Source: Cupriavidus necator (GTDB lineage: Bacteria; Pseudomonadota; Gammaproteobacteria; Burkholderiales; Burkholderiaceae). Taken from it: 58,384 nucleotides of DNA. Below are positions 32,002-39,592 of this stretch, one piece after another. The stretch lies in the NCBI RefSeq assembly GCF_013141915.1, contig NZ_SROX01000026.1, forward strand, positions 1-58,384, in the 5' to 3' direction. The notes below the pieces were generated by a model. The model saw nothing but the letters and a program-made list of their open reading frames with translations, had not been told where the DNA came from and did not search any database. Made by a program: the position numbers and the translations under genes. The first letter of the stretch is position 1; the number at the start of each line of letters is the position of its first letter.

Positions 32002-32798
32002 TCGAGCATCGCATTCCCACAGCCATGACCAGGCGCGCCTGGAACGTCGTTGTTGTTGGTGCCGGAGGCACGGGCAGCGCGCTGCTTCCCAATCTGGCGC
32101 GCCTGCACCACGCGATGCTGGAGCTGGGCCACCCCGGCGGTATCGAATGCACCGTCTACGATGATGACCTCGTCAGCGAGACCAATGTCGGCCGGCAGGG
32201 CTTCTATCCGGTCGATATTGGGCAACCGAAGGCAACCTTGCTGGTGAATCGGCTGAACAACCTGATGGGCACGCGCTGGGAAGCGCAGGTCAGTCGCGTT
32301 GACAGTCGGGACCGCTTTCGCTGTGACATGGTGATCGGTTGCGTCGATACGCGGCGCGCCCGCAAAGCCATCCTGGGGGCAATGGCGCGCGGCGGCGGGG
32401 GCTACTACCTCGACTGCGGCAACGAATCGGACAGCGGCCAGGTCATTCTGGGACAGGTCCGTGGCAAAGCAGCGGAACGGTTGCCCCATGTGGGCGACCT
32501 GTTCCCCGAACTTCTGGACCCGAAAGGGGACAAGAAGGACACGGCGCCCTCCTGTTCGATGGCCGACGCGCTCAGCAGGCAATCGCTGGTGATCAATCAG
32601 GCGATCGCGGTGCAGGCGTACAATCTGCTGTGGACGCTGTTCCGCACGGGCACCCTGCAGTACTGCGGCGCGTTTGTGAATCTGGCAGCGGGGCGCACGA
32701 ACCCGCTCCCGATCGACCCACAGGCTTGGGCGAGATTCGGGTACGTTCTACCTGAGCCGAAGCAGCGCGGCACGCGCGCTCCTCGCCAAGCCGACTGA
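31998..32798 (+). CDS. PRTRC system ThiF-family protein (E1-like)
   Basis: 266 residues. Adenylation features of E1/ThiF/MoeB: G-x-G-G-x-G (GAGGTG, 21..26), acidic Asp55 strand end (VYDDDLVSETNVGRQ with Asn63, Arg66, Gln67), Lys78, and a candidate catalytic Cys186 (APSCSMADALSRQS). The enzyme would activate the C-terminus of the ubiquitin-like protein by adenylation, then pass it to protein B. Last gene of the cassette, ending at a strong terminator. Confidence 0.9.
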   Translation: MIEHRIPTAMTRRAWNVVVVGAGGTGSALLPNLARLHHAMLELGHPGGIECTVYDDDLVSETNVGRQGFYPVDIGQPKATLLVNRLNNLMGTRWEAQVSRVDSRDRFRCDMVIGCVDTRRARKAILGAMARGGGGYYLDCGNESDSGQVILGQVRGKAAERLPHVGDLFPELLDPKGDKKDTAPSCSMADALSRQSLVINQAIAVQAYNLLWTLFRTGTLQYCGAFVNLAAGRTNPLPIDPQAWARFGYVLPEPKQRGTRAPRQAD

Positions 32799-32804
32799 AG
32801 CCCG

Positions 32805-32834
32805 CCATCCCCGACGTTTGGGGATGGCTTTTTT
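32805..32834 (+). terminator. Intrinsic terminator of the PRTRC operon
   Basis: CCATCCCC (32805..32812), GACGTTT, GGGGATGG (32820..32827), then CTTTTTTAT. Confidence 0.85.
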
Positions 32835-33129
32835 ATTTTCTGCTTGCCGATTGGAGCGGCCTAGGGATGGTCTCAGAACGACCCAGAGCGGGCCTGTCAG
32901 CTTTCTCTAACGCGGCCGTTCAAGGGGTAGCCGAAAAGCAGACATCGAAGAGCACGCTGTCCCTTCCCCCCGCGAAGCGTAAGCGTCAGACGAAGTGTGG
33001 CCCATGGTCAACAACAGTATCACTCAAGGTCCTTGGCAAGGTCTTCATCAGCAGCATGGCGCTTGCGGTCACACCGGGAAAACTTCCGCGGCAGAAGCGG
33101 CATTTTGCCGTTTGGCTGAGGGCTTGGGC
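32835..33129. other. 295-bp stretch without a clear gene
   Basis: Short open frames exist on both strands but none has a ribosome site, codon bias or a recognised motif. It separates the PRTRC terminator from the stop of the convergent HExxH gene. Confidence 0.4.
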
Positions 33130-34011
33130 CTACTGACAAATCCACCTGTATGGCATGCCGCCGGCAGCGCAGAATCCTTGGCATGCCACCGCAATCGAAG
33201 CGCCTCTCGTGCATCTGTTGTCAGCATTTATGCCGGTGGTCGGCCCCCAACATCCGCATTGCTGAATCTGGGCGCCCGAAATGAAGCGCCCATTGTCTCC
33301 CCCGACCACCAGGGGAGGCGCCGCCGGTATCGGGGTCGTTGCCGCGGTGCGCTGGTTTTGCTGGACCCAATCGTCATAGCCGTTCTCTTTGGCGTACGCT
33401 GGATTCTCAACAGCGTTGGCATTTCTAGCGTATTGGACGGCGAAGCTATGCAGGCCCCATTCATGGTACTGGTCGACGTGCATCAGTTCGTGGGCCCAGG
33501 TTGCTGGATCCTGTGCATCTTCATTGGTTCGGAATACAACGACATCAATCAGCGTGACCGCCCTTGCAGCGCCGCCCTGTTCGAGCAATCGCGCAAGATT
33601 CACGAAGCCGTTGTCTCCAACCTTGTAGCGCACGCGGTTCATCGAGTCTTCGCTCGCGTACCCAGTGAGCTGCTGTCTCATGGCAGGCGGGATGGGTTGA
33701 GCGCCGGTCTGCGCAGAATCGTGCGATGACTGAATCGCTGCCTCGAGCGTGGGCCCCGACAGCGCACTTGCCTGAAGCTCATTCAGGGCGTTAGCGACGT
33801 CTTGCACCGCCTTGCGTCCAGTGGCTGCGACGTCGCCTAATGCCTTTCCCGTTTGCCTCTGAATGTTCCCCGGACTAAGCCCACCGTGTCTTAGATTGCA
33901 GTCGACGTCGAAGATGCCACCGCAGGGGTAACCTGGTGGCGCGACAGTCACGCCAATGATGGCGAATGCAATGTGTTTCCACATAGCCCTCGAGTATGTA
34001 GTTATGCGCAT
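33130..34011 (-). CDS. Secreted HExxH-type protein, DUF4157-like
   Basis: 293 residues. ATG 34011 is preceded by GAGGAG at 6 nt. An N-terminal hydrophobic signal segment is followed by Cys-Gly (GYPCGGIFDVDC). The central region has VVVFRTNEDAQDPATWAHELMHVDQYHEWG, a HELMH zinc motif (His174, Glu175, His178) in the setting of DUF4157-type domains. The C-terminus has several Cys. A secreted metallopeptidase or toxin-like protein is possible, but no substrate is known. TTGACC-17-TTAGCT upstream could be its promoter. Confidence 0.65.
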   Translation of the reverse strand: MRITTYSRAMWKHIAFAIIGVTVAPPGYPCGGIFDVDCNLRHGGLSPGNIQRQTGKALGDVAATGRKAVQDVANALNELQASALSGPTLEAAIQSSHDSAQTGAQPIPPAMRQQLTGYASEDSMNRVRYKVGDNGFVNLARLLEQGGAARAVTLIDVVVFRTNEDAQDPATWAHELMHVDQYHEWGLHSFAVQYARNANAVENPAYAKENGYDDWVQQNQRTAATTPIPAAPPLVVGGDNGRFISGAQIQQCGCWGPTTGINADNRCTRGASIAVACQGFCAAGGMPYRWICQ

Positions 34012-34337
34012 AATTGGCTCCTCGTTCCAGACGCTTACTTGTTCGATTGCGGCAGCATCCCTTCTGCACGCAGTGAGGAAAGCGTAGGTCGATCGGCCGT
34101 GAAGTTCTCACCTTTGTTTTGCTTGTCTGTGTGACAGCTAACAGAAGAGAATAGAAATGGTCAAATGGCTCCCCCGATCCCGGGAAGGGCTTATGTCGCT
34201 GAAGATTTGCTCGACATCGCTGAACGCTAATTGTCGTAGATTTGCGTGATGCGTCGAACGACCGCTCATGGGCGATCTCGGACGTTCTCCTCTTGGGCAT
34301 GCCCGAGAACCGCCCAGGAGATTCTTGAGTAGCGACC
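34012..34337. other. 326-bp stretch between divergent genes
   Basis: Contains the likely minus-strand promoter of the HExxH gene (TTGACC/TTAGCT) and no convincing gene. The plus-strand promoter of leader L6 begins at its end. Confidence 0.4.
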
Positions 34338-34367
34338 TTGCAAGGGAGAGCCCCTCGCTGCTAGCAT
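34338..34367 (+). promoter_or_regulatory. Sigma70-type promoter of leader L6
   Basis: TTGCAA (34338..34343), 18 bp, TAGCAT (34362..34367); leader stem begins 13 nt downstream. Confidence 0.65.
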
Positions 34368-34380
34368 CTGGCGACACCTC

Positions 34381-34483
34381 GCGTCTCAGACGCATCGATT
34401 CAGTGGCCGCGCGCCACCATTTTTTCCAACCCGTTGGGGCAGCTGCCCTGGCGGCGTGCTCCATCCTTTCTTCGGAGCACACT
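34381..34483 (+). promoter_or_regulatory. Hairpin leader (copy L6)
   Basis: GCGTC-TCA-GACGC (34381..34393) then ATCGATT; GTGGC/GCCAC; CCAACCCGTTGG; final stem GTGCTCC/GGAGCAC that buries GGAG. The expected start falls on TTG 34484 rather than ATG. Confidence 0.7.
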
Positions 34484-34846
34484 TTGAACGATTCCCCTAA
34501 TCAAAGCGGTACGAACCATGCATGGCGTCGCGTTCGCGTGACGGGCAGCTGGCTGCCAGACAATGCTGTCGTGTGGGCGTATTGGAACGGCGCAATGTGG
34601 AACGGTTTTGCTGTCCCGCTGTTTTCGCACCAGGACGCCGTAAGTCTCTGTGCAGTGATGCCGAGCCTCATATACGTCGAGGCTCGCAAGGCCTTCCTGT
34701 TCGACGAGAACGGCGAGGCAGAATGGTTCCACGCAGCACCGCAAGTCGCGGGCGGCGAAGAGCTGCACCTGTACTCGCTTGGCGACAGTTGGTGTTGGCA
34801 ACTCGTTGATCCGTCGGACTACCTTAACGTGGTAGCAGGTAGCTAG
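34484..34846 (+). CDS. Hypothetical protein starting at TTG
   Basis: 120 residues from TTG 34484, chosen because GGAG lies 6 nt upstream in the final leader hairpin; no ATG fits. The sequence VRVTGSWLPDNAVVWAYWNGAMWNGFAVPLFSHQDAV ... WQLVDPSDYLN is a beta-rich small domain with many Trp. Function unknown. An upstream longer frame is non-coding leader sequence. Confidence 0.6.
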   Translation: MNDSPNQSGTNHAWRRVRVTGSWLPDNAVVWAYWNGAMWNGFAVPLFSHQDAVSLCAVMPSLIYVEARKAFLFDENGEAEWFHAAPQVAGGEELHLYSLGDSWCWQLVDPSDYLNVVAGS

Positions 34847-34882
34847 CCAACCAGCCCTCTCCACAATTGCGGCTGACCCTGC

Positions 34883-34888
34883 TAACAT
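34883..34888 (+). promoter_or_regulatory. -10 box of leader L7
   Basis: TAACAT with a TG one base upstream (extended -10 form), 13 nt before the leader stem at 34902. The -35 region (TCCACA) is weak. Confidence 0.5.
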
Positions 34889-34901
34889 TGCTGAACCTAC
34901 C

Positions 34902-35008
34902 GCGTCCCGGACGCATCGACCCTTCCGGTTGTATAGCCGGACATTTCCTTCTCCCCCTACGGGCCTCATGCCCGTGGGTATGTTGGCCCGCTTTTCATCG
35001 AGGCCAAC
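34902..35008 (+). promoter_or_regulatory. Hairpin leader (copy L7)
   Basis: GCGTC-CCG-GACGC (34902..34914) then ATCGACC; CCGG/CCGG; CTACGGG/CCCGTGG; final stem GTTGGCC/GGCCAAC containing GAGG before the ATG at 35009. Confidence 0.75.
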
Positions 35009-35482
35009 ATGTTCAAGCGTTTTCTCCTGCTTTTCCTTTGCTGCGCCGTCTTCGCTGGCTGCGCCGCCCAGCCGACTTCGCCGAACACCTACCGGGGTTC
35101 CGAAGCGCTGCGCCCGGGTACTGCTGAAGCTGTCACAGTCGTCCGGGTCCGCCCGGTCACGATTGCTGACACCGACGGCATGATGTCTGCGAACACCGGC
35201 GTGCCGGGCGTTCTCGGTGCCGTTGTTGGCGCGGTGCTTGGTGCACGCGTCATCGGCGACGGCAATGGCCGCTACCTGGCCGGCGCGCTGTCCGGCACCG
35301 TTTCCGCGGTGATCGCTCAGACGGCCGCCAATCACCTGAGCCGCCGCAGCGGCGTGGAGGTCATTGTCCGTACGGACAGTGGCCGCCAGATCGTTGTTAC
35401 GCAAGACGCTGATCAGCAATTCGTCACTGGCGAGCGGCTGTATCTCGTCTCGAGTGCCGGCGGTTCTCGCCTCACTCGCTGA
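35009..35482 (+). CDS. SlyB-like lipoprotein with glycine zipper
   Basis: 157 residues. Lipoprotein signal peptide MFKRFLLLFLCCAVFAGCA with lipobox (FAGC). The middle segment (GVPGVLGAVVGAVLGARVIGDGNGRYLAGALSGTVSAVIAQ) is a Gly-zipper/2TM region as in SlyB outer-membrane lipoproteins, and the C-terminal VEVIVRTDSGRQIVVTQD strand matches the family's end. It would insert into the envelope; on mobile elements it may alter surface or conjugation properties. Confidence 0.82.
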   Translation: MFKRFLLLFLCCAVFAGCAAQPTSPNTYRGSEALRPGTAEAVTVVRVRPVTIADTDGMMSANTGVPGVLGAVVGAVLGARVIGDGNGRYLAGALSGTVSAVIAQTAANHLSRRSGVEVIVRTDSGRQIVVTQDADQQFVTGERLYLVSSAGGSRLTR

Positions 35483-35570
35483 CCTGGCTCCAGACGGAGC
35501 CTCATCCCTTCCAATCTTCCCCGCGCGGGCCTCCCGCGTGGGGGCTCTGTCGCGAACAGGAGCAGTTCAC

Positions 35571-35975
35571 ATGTTCGACGTCGCAGAAGCAACCCCTATC
35601 ACCATTACCCCGCTCGAAACGAAAGGTAAGTACATTTTCGAAGTCGCCGATGACATCCGTCGTCAGTTGCGCACTGCCGGCCTAGAGCCGGAGTGGCTCA
35701 ACGCGAGCAATTTCATGGATGACGACAACGAGGCGCTGTACGGCCCCAAGTCGTCACGCCAGTGGCCCCAGTTCGGTGCTCGTGAACGGCTCGCCGTCTC
35801 GGTGCATCGCGGCTGGTCCGAAGGCTGGGCAATCCACGTCGATCGCATCGGCTACGACAGCGATGCGACTGCCGCGGCCACCACCGTGCAGAAGTTGTTG
35901 GTCGGCAAGTGGTTGACCGAGCGTCAAGCTTGGGACAGCGTTCGTGCGATCAGCAAGATGTTCGATGTCGCCTGA
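35571..35975 (+). CDS. Hypothetical protein, 134 aa
   Basis: Starts at ATG 35571 after AGGAG. Leader-type hairpins (GGCTCC/GGAGCC and CCCCGCGCGGG/CCCGCGTGGGG) occupy the gap from the lipoprotein gene. MFDVAEATPITITPLETKGKYIFEVADDIRRQL..., alpha/beta, soluble. No family recognised. Confidence 0.5.
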   Translation: MFDVAEATPITITPLETKGKYIFEVADDIRRQLRTAGLEPEWLNASNFMDDDNEALYGPKSSRQWPQFGARERLAVSVHRGWSEGWAIHVDRIGYDSDATAAATTVQKLLVGKWLTERQAWDSVRAISKMFDVA

Positions 35976-36006
35976 GTCCAGGCCATCCCATTCGCAAGCC
36001 CGAAAG

Positions 36007-36038
36007 GGCTTGCCCAACCCTTCGGGGTTCGGCAAGCC
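36007..36038 (+). terminator. Terminator-like hairpin before leader L8
   Basis: GGCTTGCC (36007..36014) pairs with GGCAAGCC (36031..36038), with an inner CCC/GGG stem, followed by GCTTTT. L8 begins 10 nt later, so termination and leader are adjacent. Confidence 0.55.
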
Positions 36039-36048
36039 GCTTTTACCC

Positions 36049-36152
36049 GCGTCATTGACGCATCGACCTATCGTCCGGCATCGCCGGACCAACCCTTGCG
36101 GGACACTCGTCCCGGCAGGGAAGGGATGTCCCCACCCATCCAGAGGATATCC
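36049..36152 (+). promoter_or_regulatory. Hairpin leader (copy L8)
   Basis: GCGTC-ATT-GACGC (36049..36061) then ATCGACC; TCCGG/CCGGA; CCCT..GCGGGAC/GTCCCG..AGGG; final stem GGATGTCC/GGATATCC with GAGG in its loop, directly before ATG 36153. No -10 box at the usual distance; a hairpin followed by TTTT is there instead. Confidence 0.7.
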
Positions 36153-36529
36153 ATGAAACTTCCCAAGTCCTTTTTCGCACCCTTTCCGAACAACCCGGCC
36201 GCATGCCAGGAACTGCGCCGTGACGCCTGTCGCGTGCTGCGCCGGTTCGCTGGTGACATGGCATTGCGACCGGGCGATTACACGATCCGCGAGCATCGCC
36301 AGCGCCGGCGCGACGTCAACGTGTTTGCGTTGCAGACGGATTCGTTGCTGGTCGAGATTCAGCATCCGCCCGGCGCCGCCGGAATTCGCATGTCCTACCG
36401 GACGTGCCGCGGCCGCAACGACATGGCAGGGGGCCCGACAATACCGTCAGCGTGGAGTCGCTGGCCACCCAGGGTGGCTATTCCGAACTGGTATCCACGC
36501 TACGCGTGGTGGCCGGGCGGCGCAGCTGA
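36153..36529 (+). pseudogene. Hypothetical gene, probable frameshift
   Basis: ATG 36153 follows leader L8 and encodes MKLPKSFFAPFPNNPAACQEL... in a normal coding style. Near a GGGGGCCC run (36429..36436) the frame with good composition shifts: downstream bases read PDNTVSVESLATQGGYSEL...VVAGRRS and stop at 36527..36529, just before the ribosome site of the next gene. In the present sequence the original frame runs on into the following gene. One missing C would restore the gene (about 126 aa). Function unknown. Confidence 0.6.
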
Positions 36530-36539
36530 AGGAGTGGCG

Positions 36540-37010
36540 ATGACGATCTTGATCAAGGTCACGTTCACTTCGACGGCTGGCGAAGAAATTCACGGTCAGG
36601 CGCTGTATGAGCCGGCGTCCGGTATCGTTACTCTGCCATCGCGCATGCTTGACTTCGTACAGCGCGCCAAAGCGTCGGGAGACGGGCACGCCATCGTTGC
36701 GCACGAAGACGGATACCGTTACCCATTGCAACCGGTTGACAACGGTGTCTACCAGCTCGACCGCTCTCGACGACAACGCCAAGGCTTGTTGGAACAGGCT
36801 TGGAAGGCTGTCACGGCGCCCACGAAGGAACAGCGCCAGCAGTCGGGTCGCTTCGCTCATACGCTATCCGCAGCTGCGCTGATTGGCGCGAGCGGATACG
36901 TCGGGTCCAGCCGCGCTTGGAACCTGGGCGCTGTGACGGACGTTCTTAGCCTCATCGGCGTCGGTGTTGTACTATTTCTCGTAGGTGCAGTTCTTTCCAA
37001 AGGAGACTGA
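36540..37010 (+). CDS. Hypothetical protein with C-terminal membrane helices
   Basis: 156 residues starting MTILIKVTFTSTAGEEIHGQ, after GGAG 5..8 nt upstream. The N-terminal domain is beta-rich and soluble; the C-terminal 50 residues hold two membrane helices (AHTLSAAALIGASGYVG and VLSLIGVGVVLFLVGAVL). Likely membrane-anchored with a cytosolic domain. The 31-aa membrane protein gene follows 3 nt later. Confidence 0.6.
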   Translation: MTILIKVTFTSTAGEEIHGQALYEPASGIVTLPSRMLDFVQRAKASGDGHAIVAHEDGYRYPLQPVDNGVYQLDRSRRQRQGLLEQAWKAVTAPTKEQRQQSGRFAHTLSAAALIGASGYVGSSRAWNLGAVTDVLSLIGVGVVLFLVGAVLSKGD

Positions 37011-37013
37011 GTG

Positions 37014-37109
37014 ATGACTCTTGGTCTGTTTGTCTTGATCGTCGGGGGTGCCATCTCGGCGTTTTTGCTCTGGGCTGACCGCAACGGCCGGCGTGTACAC
37101 AAGGATTGA
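37014..37109 (+). CDS. 31-aa membrane protein
   Basis: ATG 37014, preceded by AGGAG at 8 nt, encodes MTLGLFVLIVGGAISAFLLWA followed by a basic tail (DRNGRRVHKD). A single hydrophobic helix with positive C-terminal side indicates an inner-membrane peptide. Three nt after the preceding membrane protein's stop, so coupled. Function unknown. Confidence 0.55.
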   Translation: MTLGLFVLIVGGAISAFLLWADRNGRRVHKD

Positions 37110-37220
37110 GTGCTCTATGCGCCATATTGGCTACTCGCTGAAAGCGGGTGCCAGCTTGGTCGGCCTGTAAGGGCTGGACACCTCAATCTCCTCAGCCGAT
37201 CAGTCGGCTCACCGCGGAAC

Positions 37221-37241
37221 GCACCCCAGGGGTGCGTTTTT
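37221..37241 (+). terminator. Intrinsic terminator
   Basis: GCACCCC (37221..37227), A, GGGGTGC (37229..37235), then GTTTTTC. Short loop but a strong stem. Followed by more hairpins up to the next start. Confidence 0.65.
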
Positions 37242-37301
37242 CGCTTCCACACCCACACGGGCGTCGTCCCGTCGGGGCGGCTCCCTATCTCGGACCCCCC
37301 G

Positions 37302-37691
37302 ATGGACTCAAACGTAATTGGCGCTGGCCTGGCCAGCTATCCCCCCGGCGTTCAGCTGCGCGTCGGGCTCTACGACTCGACCCTGCGCCCGGCTATTCAG
37401 TTGATCTGCGCAGACGATGGCATGCCGTATGCCTCGCTCAGCGTGAACTTGCCGGGCACGCCTTTGCTCGACGGTGAATTCTGCGTCGCTGCCGACTGGA
37501 ACCTCCCGGCGGATCTCAAAGCGGCGCTGTTGGCCACTGGCAAGTTCGCGGACACGGGCCGCCTGTCGACGGACCTACCCGAAGGCGGGGCGATCTGGCG
37601 CATCGATTGCCCCGAACTGCTGTCGCAGCTCGCAGGAGCTCGGGTCGTCGAACGCCGCAGGCCTGCGCATCGCATTGCCGCCTTGGTGTAG
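37302..37691 (+). CDS. Hypothetical protein, DUF4313-like
   Basis: 129 residues. Starts at ATG 37302. The stretch RPAIQLICADDGMPYASLSVNLPG ... KFADTGRLSTDLPEGGAIWRIDCPELL follows the phage/plasmid DUF4313 pattern of short strands and a D-x-x-x-L-x-x-x-G-x-x-x-x-T-G-R motif. Resemblance by eye only. No catalytic residues are known for the family. Confidence 0.45.
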   Translation: MDSNVIGAGLASYPPGVQLRVGLYDSTLRPAIQLICADDGMPYASLSVNLPGTPLLDGEFCVAADWNLPADLKAALLATGKFADTGRLSTDLPEGGAIWRIDCPELLSQLAGARVVERRRPAHRIAALV

Positions 37692-37761
37692 CACCACGGC
37701 GCATCTTCCAACCCTCTCGGGGCACGCCCCGAGGGGGCGTGTTCCGTTTCCGGAGCACATC

Positions 37762-39324
37762 ATGTACGTAATTTCGATAGGATCGGCCCGATCCGAAATG
37801 CGCACGACGCTCGCCGGCGTGCTGGAATACCTGAACCAGGACCGACGCGGCGTGGCCGCACCGCGGCCCGACGACGTTACCGTACGGCACGTCGAGCGCG
37901 GGGATATCGCCGTGCATCTTCTGAAGTCCGGTCGGATCGCGGTGCGCCCGCGCGGCACGGCCCGGTCGATCCTGACCCAAGTCCTCGATGAGGTAGAGCG
38001 GTACCTCGTCCGGTTGGACGGCAAGGTCCTGCGCCCGCATGAGATGACCCGCGCCTCCTGGGGCGCGGTCGTTGCGGCAAGCCGGCTCGCCTTCTTCCCC
38101 GAGGAAGCCATCGATATGGCCGCTGCCGAGGCAGGCCCGCTGCTGCATACCCGGGATCTGTTTGAGGCCCAAGGGCCTTTCGACATCGCAGCGTTCGTCG
38201 ACGGGGAATTCCGTCGACGTTTCGGCTACGGTCGGCAGGGACCCGCGTATGCACCAGGCGCGAGCCCAAACTCGCGCCATGAACTGCATGTGGCCTATGC
38301 CCTGTTGCGCGGCGAGAAAGTCCGGGAATGCGTGCTGAGCGCCTACCGCGACGACCTGGAGATCGGCAAGCACGATCTCCCCTGGTTGCGGCCGCTGATC
38401 GAGGTGCCCGCGCTGCGTGGCGCGCTATCGCCCGCGCAGTTGCAGGGCCTCTGCCATGTCATGCGGCACGAGCATCTGCCAATCACGGCAGGCAACGTAG
38501 GGAAGCTGCTCGCGATCGTACGACGGCTGCCCGCGGATTGCCGAGACGTGGAGGTCGACGATGCCTTGTTCGGAGCCGGCATTCTGCAGCCGCGGACCGC
38601 GCCGGTGCTCAAGGCTGCGCAAGGACCAGCCGCTACCCCTGTGTCCCCGCTGGCGCAGCGTATCCACTCGCTCGCGACGCAACGGCGCTTCAACGCCACG
38701 ATGGAGCGAGCCAAAGCCCAGCGCGAAGCCTTGGAAATCAGCCAGCGGCACTTCGATGATCTTGCGCGGCGTGCGGTCGCCGAGCGCACTTGCGCCGGCT
38801 ACGACTGGGCCAACAAGGTCGCGCTGGCGGTCCTGCAGCGAGACGTTGCGGCGGTCCTGGAGATCTTCGACAGCCCCAAGGACTGGAACACCGAGACCAA
38901 GCGCGCCTTGCGTGACGAGACCGGTGTCGATCTGCTGCAGTGCACTGCAGCGCAGCGCCGCCGGCGGATCTTCGAGTTGTGCGGGTTCTCGCCCGCAGAG
39001 CAGGAGCGCTGGGAGCGAGAAGCGGCCGCAGCGAAGGCTGACCGCGCTGCCACGCGGGAGATTGAGGACGCCCGCAAGCGTGCTGAGGCCTCCAGCTGGA
39101 GGCTGGAGAGCGGCAAGGTGCTGAACGGACGCGAGTACGTCGACTTTTGCATCGCCGAGGGCTTCTCGGAGATCATCGACACGCCACGCGGCCGCGCGCG
39201 CGCCTATCGCATTTGCCATCCGCGACGCGGCATGTCGCGCCCGCTGCGCGCCAAGGACGGAACGCTGACCTACGCCCGGGCACGACTCGCCCAGGCGGCC
39301 GTCCCGGCTGCCATCGCGGCTTGA
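37762..39324 (+). CDS. Large hypothetical protein
   Basis: 520 residues from ATG 37762 (GGAG in the preceding GTGTTCC/GGAGCAC stem). N-terminal domain alpha/beta; middle is helical; the last third is a charged, partly coiled-coil region (RWEREAAAAKADRAATREIEDARKRAEASSWRLESG) ending in a small GREYVDFCIAEGFSEIIDTPRG domain. No recognised motif. Preceded by leader-type hairpins. Confidence 0.55.
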   Translation: MYVISIGSARSEMRTTLAGVLEYLNQDRRGVAAPRPDDVTVRHVERGDIAVHLLKSGRIAVRPRGTARSILTQVLDEVERYLVRLDGKVLRPHEMTRASWGAVVAASRLAFFPEEAIDMAAAEAGPLLHTRDLFEAQGPFDIAAFVDGEFRRRFGYGRQGPAYAPGASPNSRHELHVAYALLRGEKVRECVLSAYRDDLEIGKHDLPWLRPLIEVPALRGALSPAQLQGLCHVMRHEHLPITAGNVGKLLAIVRRLPADCRDVEVDDALFGAGILQPRTAPVLKAAQGPAATPVSPLAQRIHSLATQRRFNATMERAKAQREALEISQRHFDDLARRAVAERTCAGYDWANKVALAVLQRDVAAVLEIFDSPKDWNTETKRALRDETGVDLLQCTAAQRRRRIFELCGFSPAEQERWEREAAAAKADRAATREIEDARKRAEASSWRLESGKVLNGREYVDFCIAEGFSEIIDTPRGRARAYRICHPRRGMSRPLRAKDGTLTYARARLAQAAVPAAIAA

Positions 39325-39439
39325 TGGAGATCCCCTGGCCCTTCGGGGCCGGGGCGCTTCTTTGAATCACGTGTATTTTTCCCGAGCTTTCGTCCCTATC
39401 GCAAGAGGGCCGCAGCGGTAGCCTGTCACCATCTAAGCG

Positions 39440-39471
39440 GTGTTTGCACTGGTCCGAATCAGTCCAAACAC
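39440..39471 (+). repeat. Hairpin before leader L9
   Basis: GTGTTTG-C-ACTG ... CAGT-C-CAAACAC (39440..39471), followed by TGTTTT, 10 nt before the L9 stem. Terminator-like. Confidence 0.5.
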
Positions 39472-39481
39472 TGTTTTACCC

Positions 39482-39592
39482 GCGTCGCTGACGCATCGAC
39501 CCCAACGCCGGCATGCCGGCCATCTCTTGAACCTTCCCACAGGGACCGCTCCCTGTGGGGACGGCCTGTGGGATTTCCTCCTGAGGAATCCC
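39482..39592 (+). promoter_or_regulatory. Hairpin leader (copy L9)
   Basis: GCGTC-GCT-GACGC (39482..39494) then ATCGACC; GCCGGCATGCCGGC; CCCACAGGG/CCCTGTGGG; final stem GGGATTTCCT/AGGAATCCC with AGGA paired, ATG at 39593. Best example of the complete architecture. Confidence 0.8.

Noticed and set aside
32867..33136. 89-aa plus-strand frame after the PRTRC terminator
   Set aside because: Low coding quality, no ribosome site, no motif.
34241..34260. Minus-strand copy of the hairpin leader (GACGCATC on the minus strand)
   Set aside because: The partner arm of the stem is missing, so only a chance match to the conserved tail remains.
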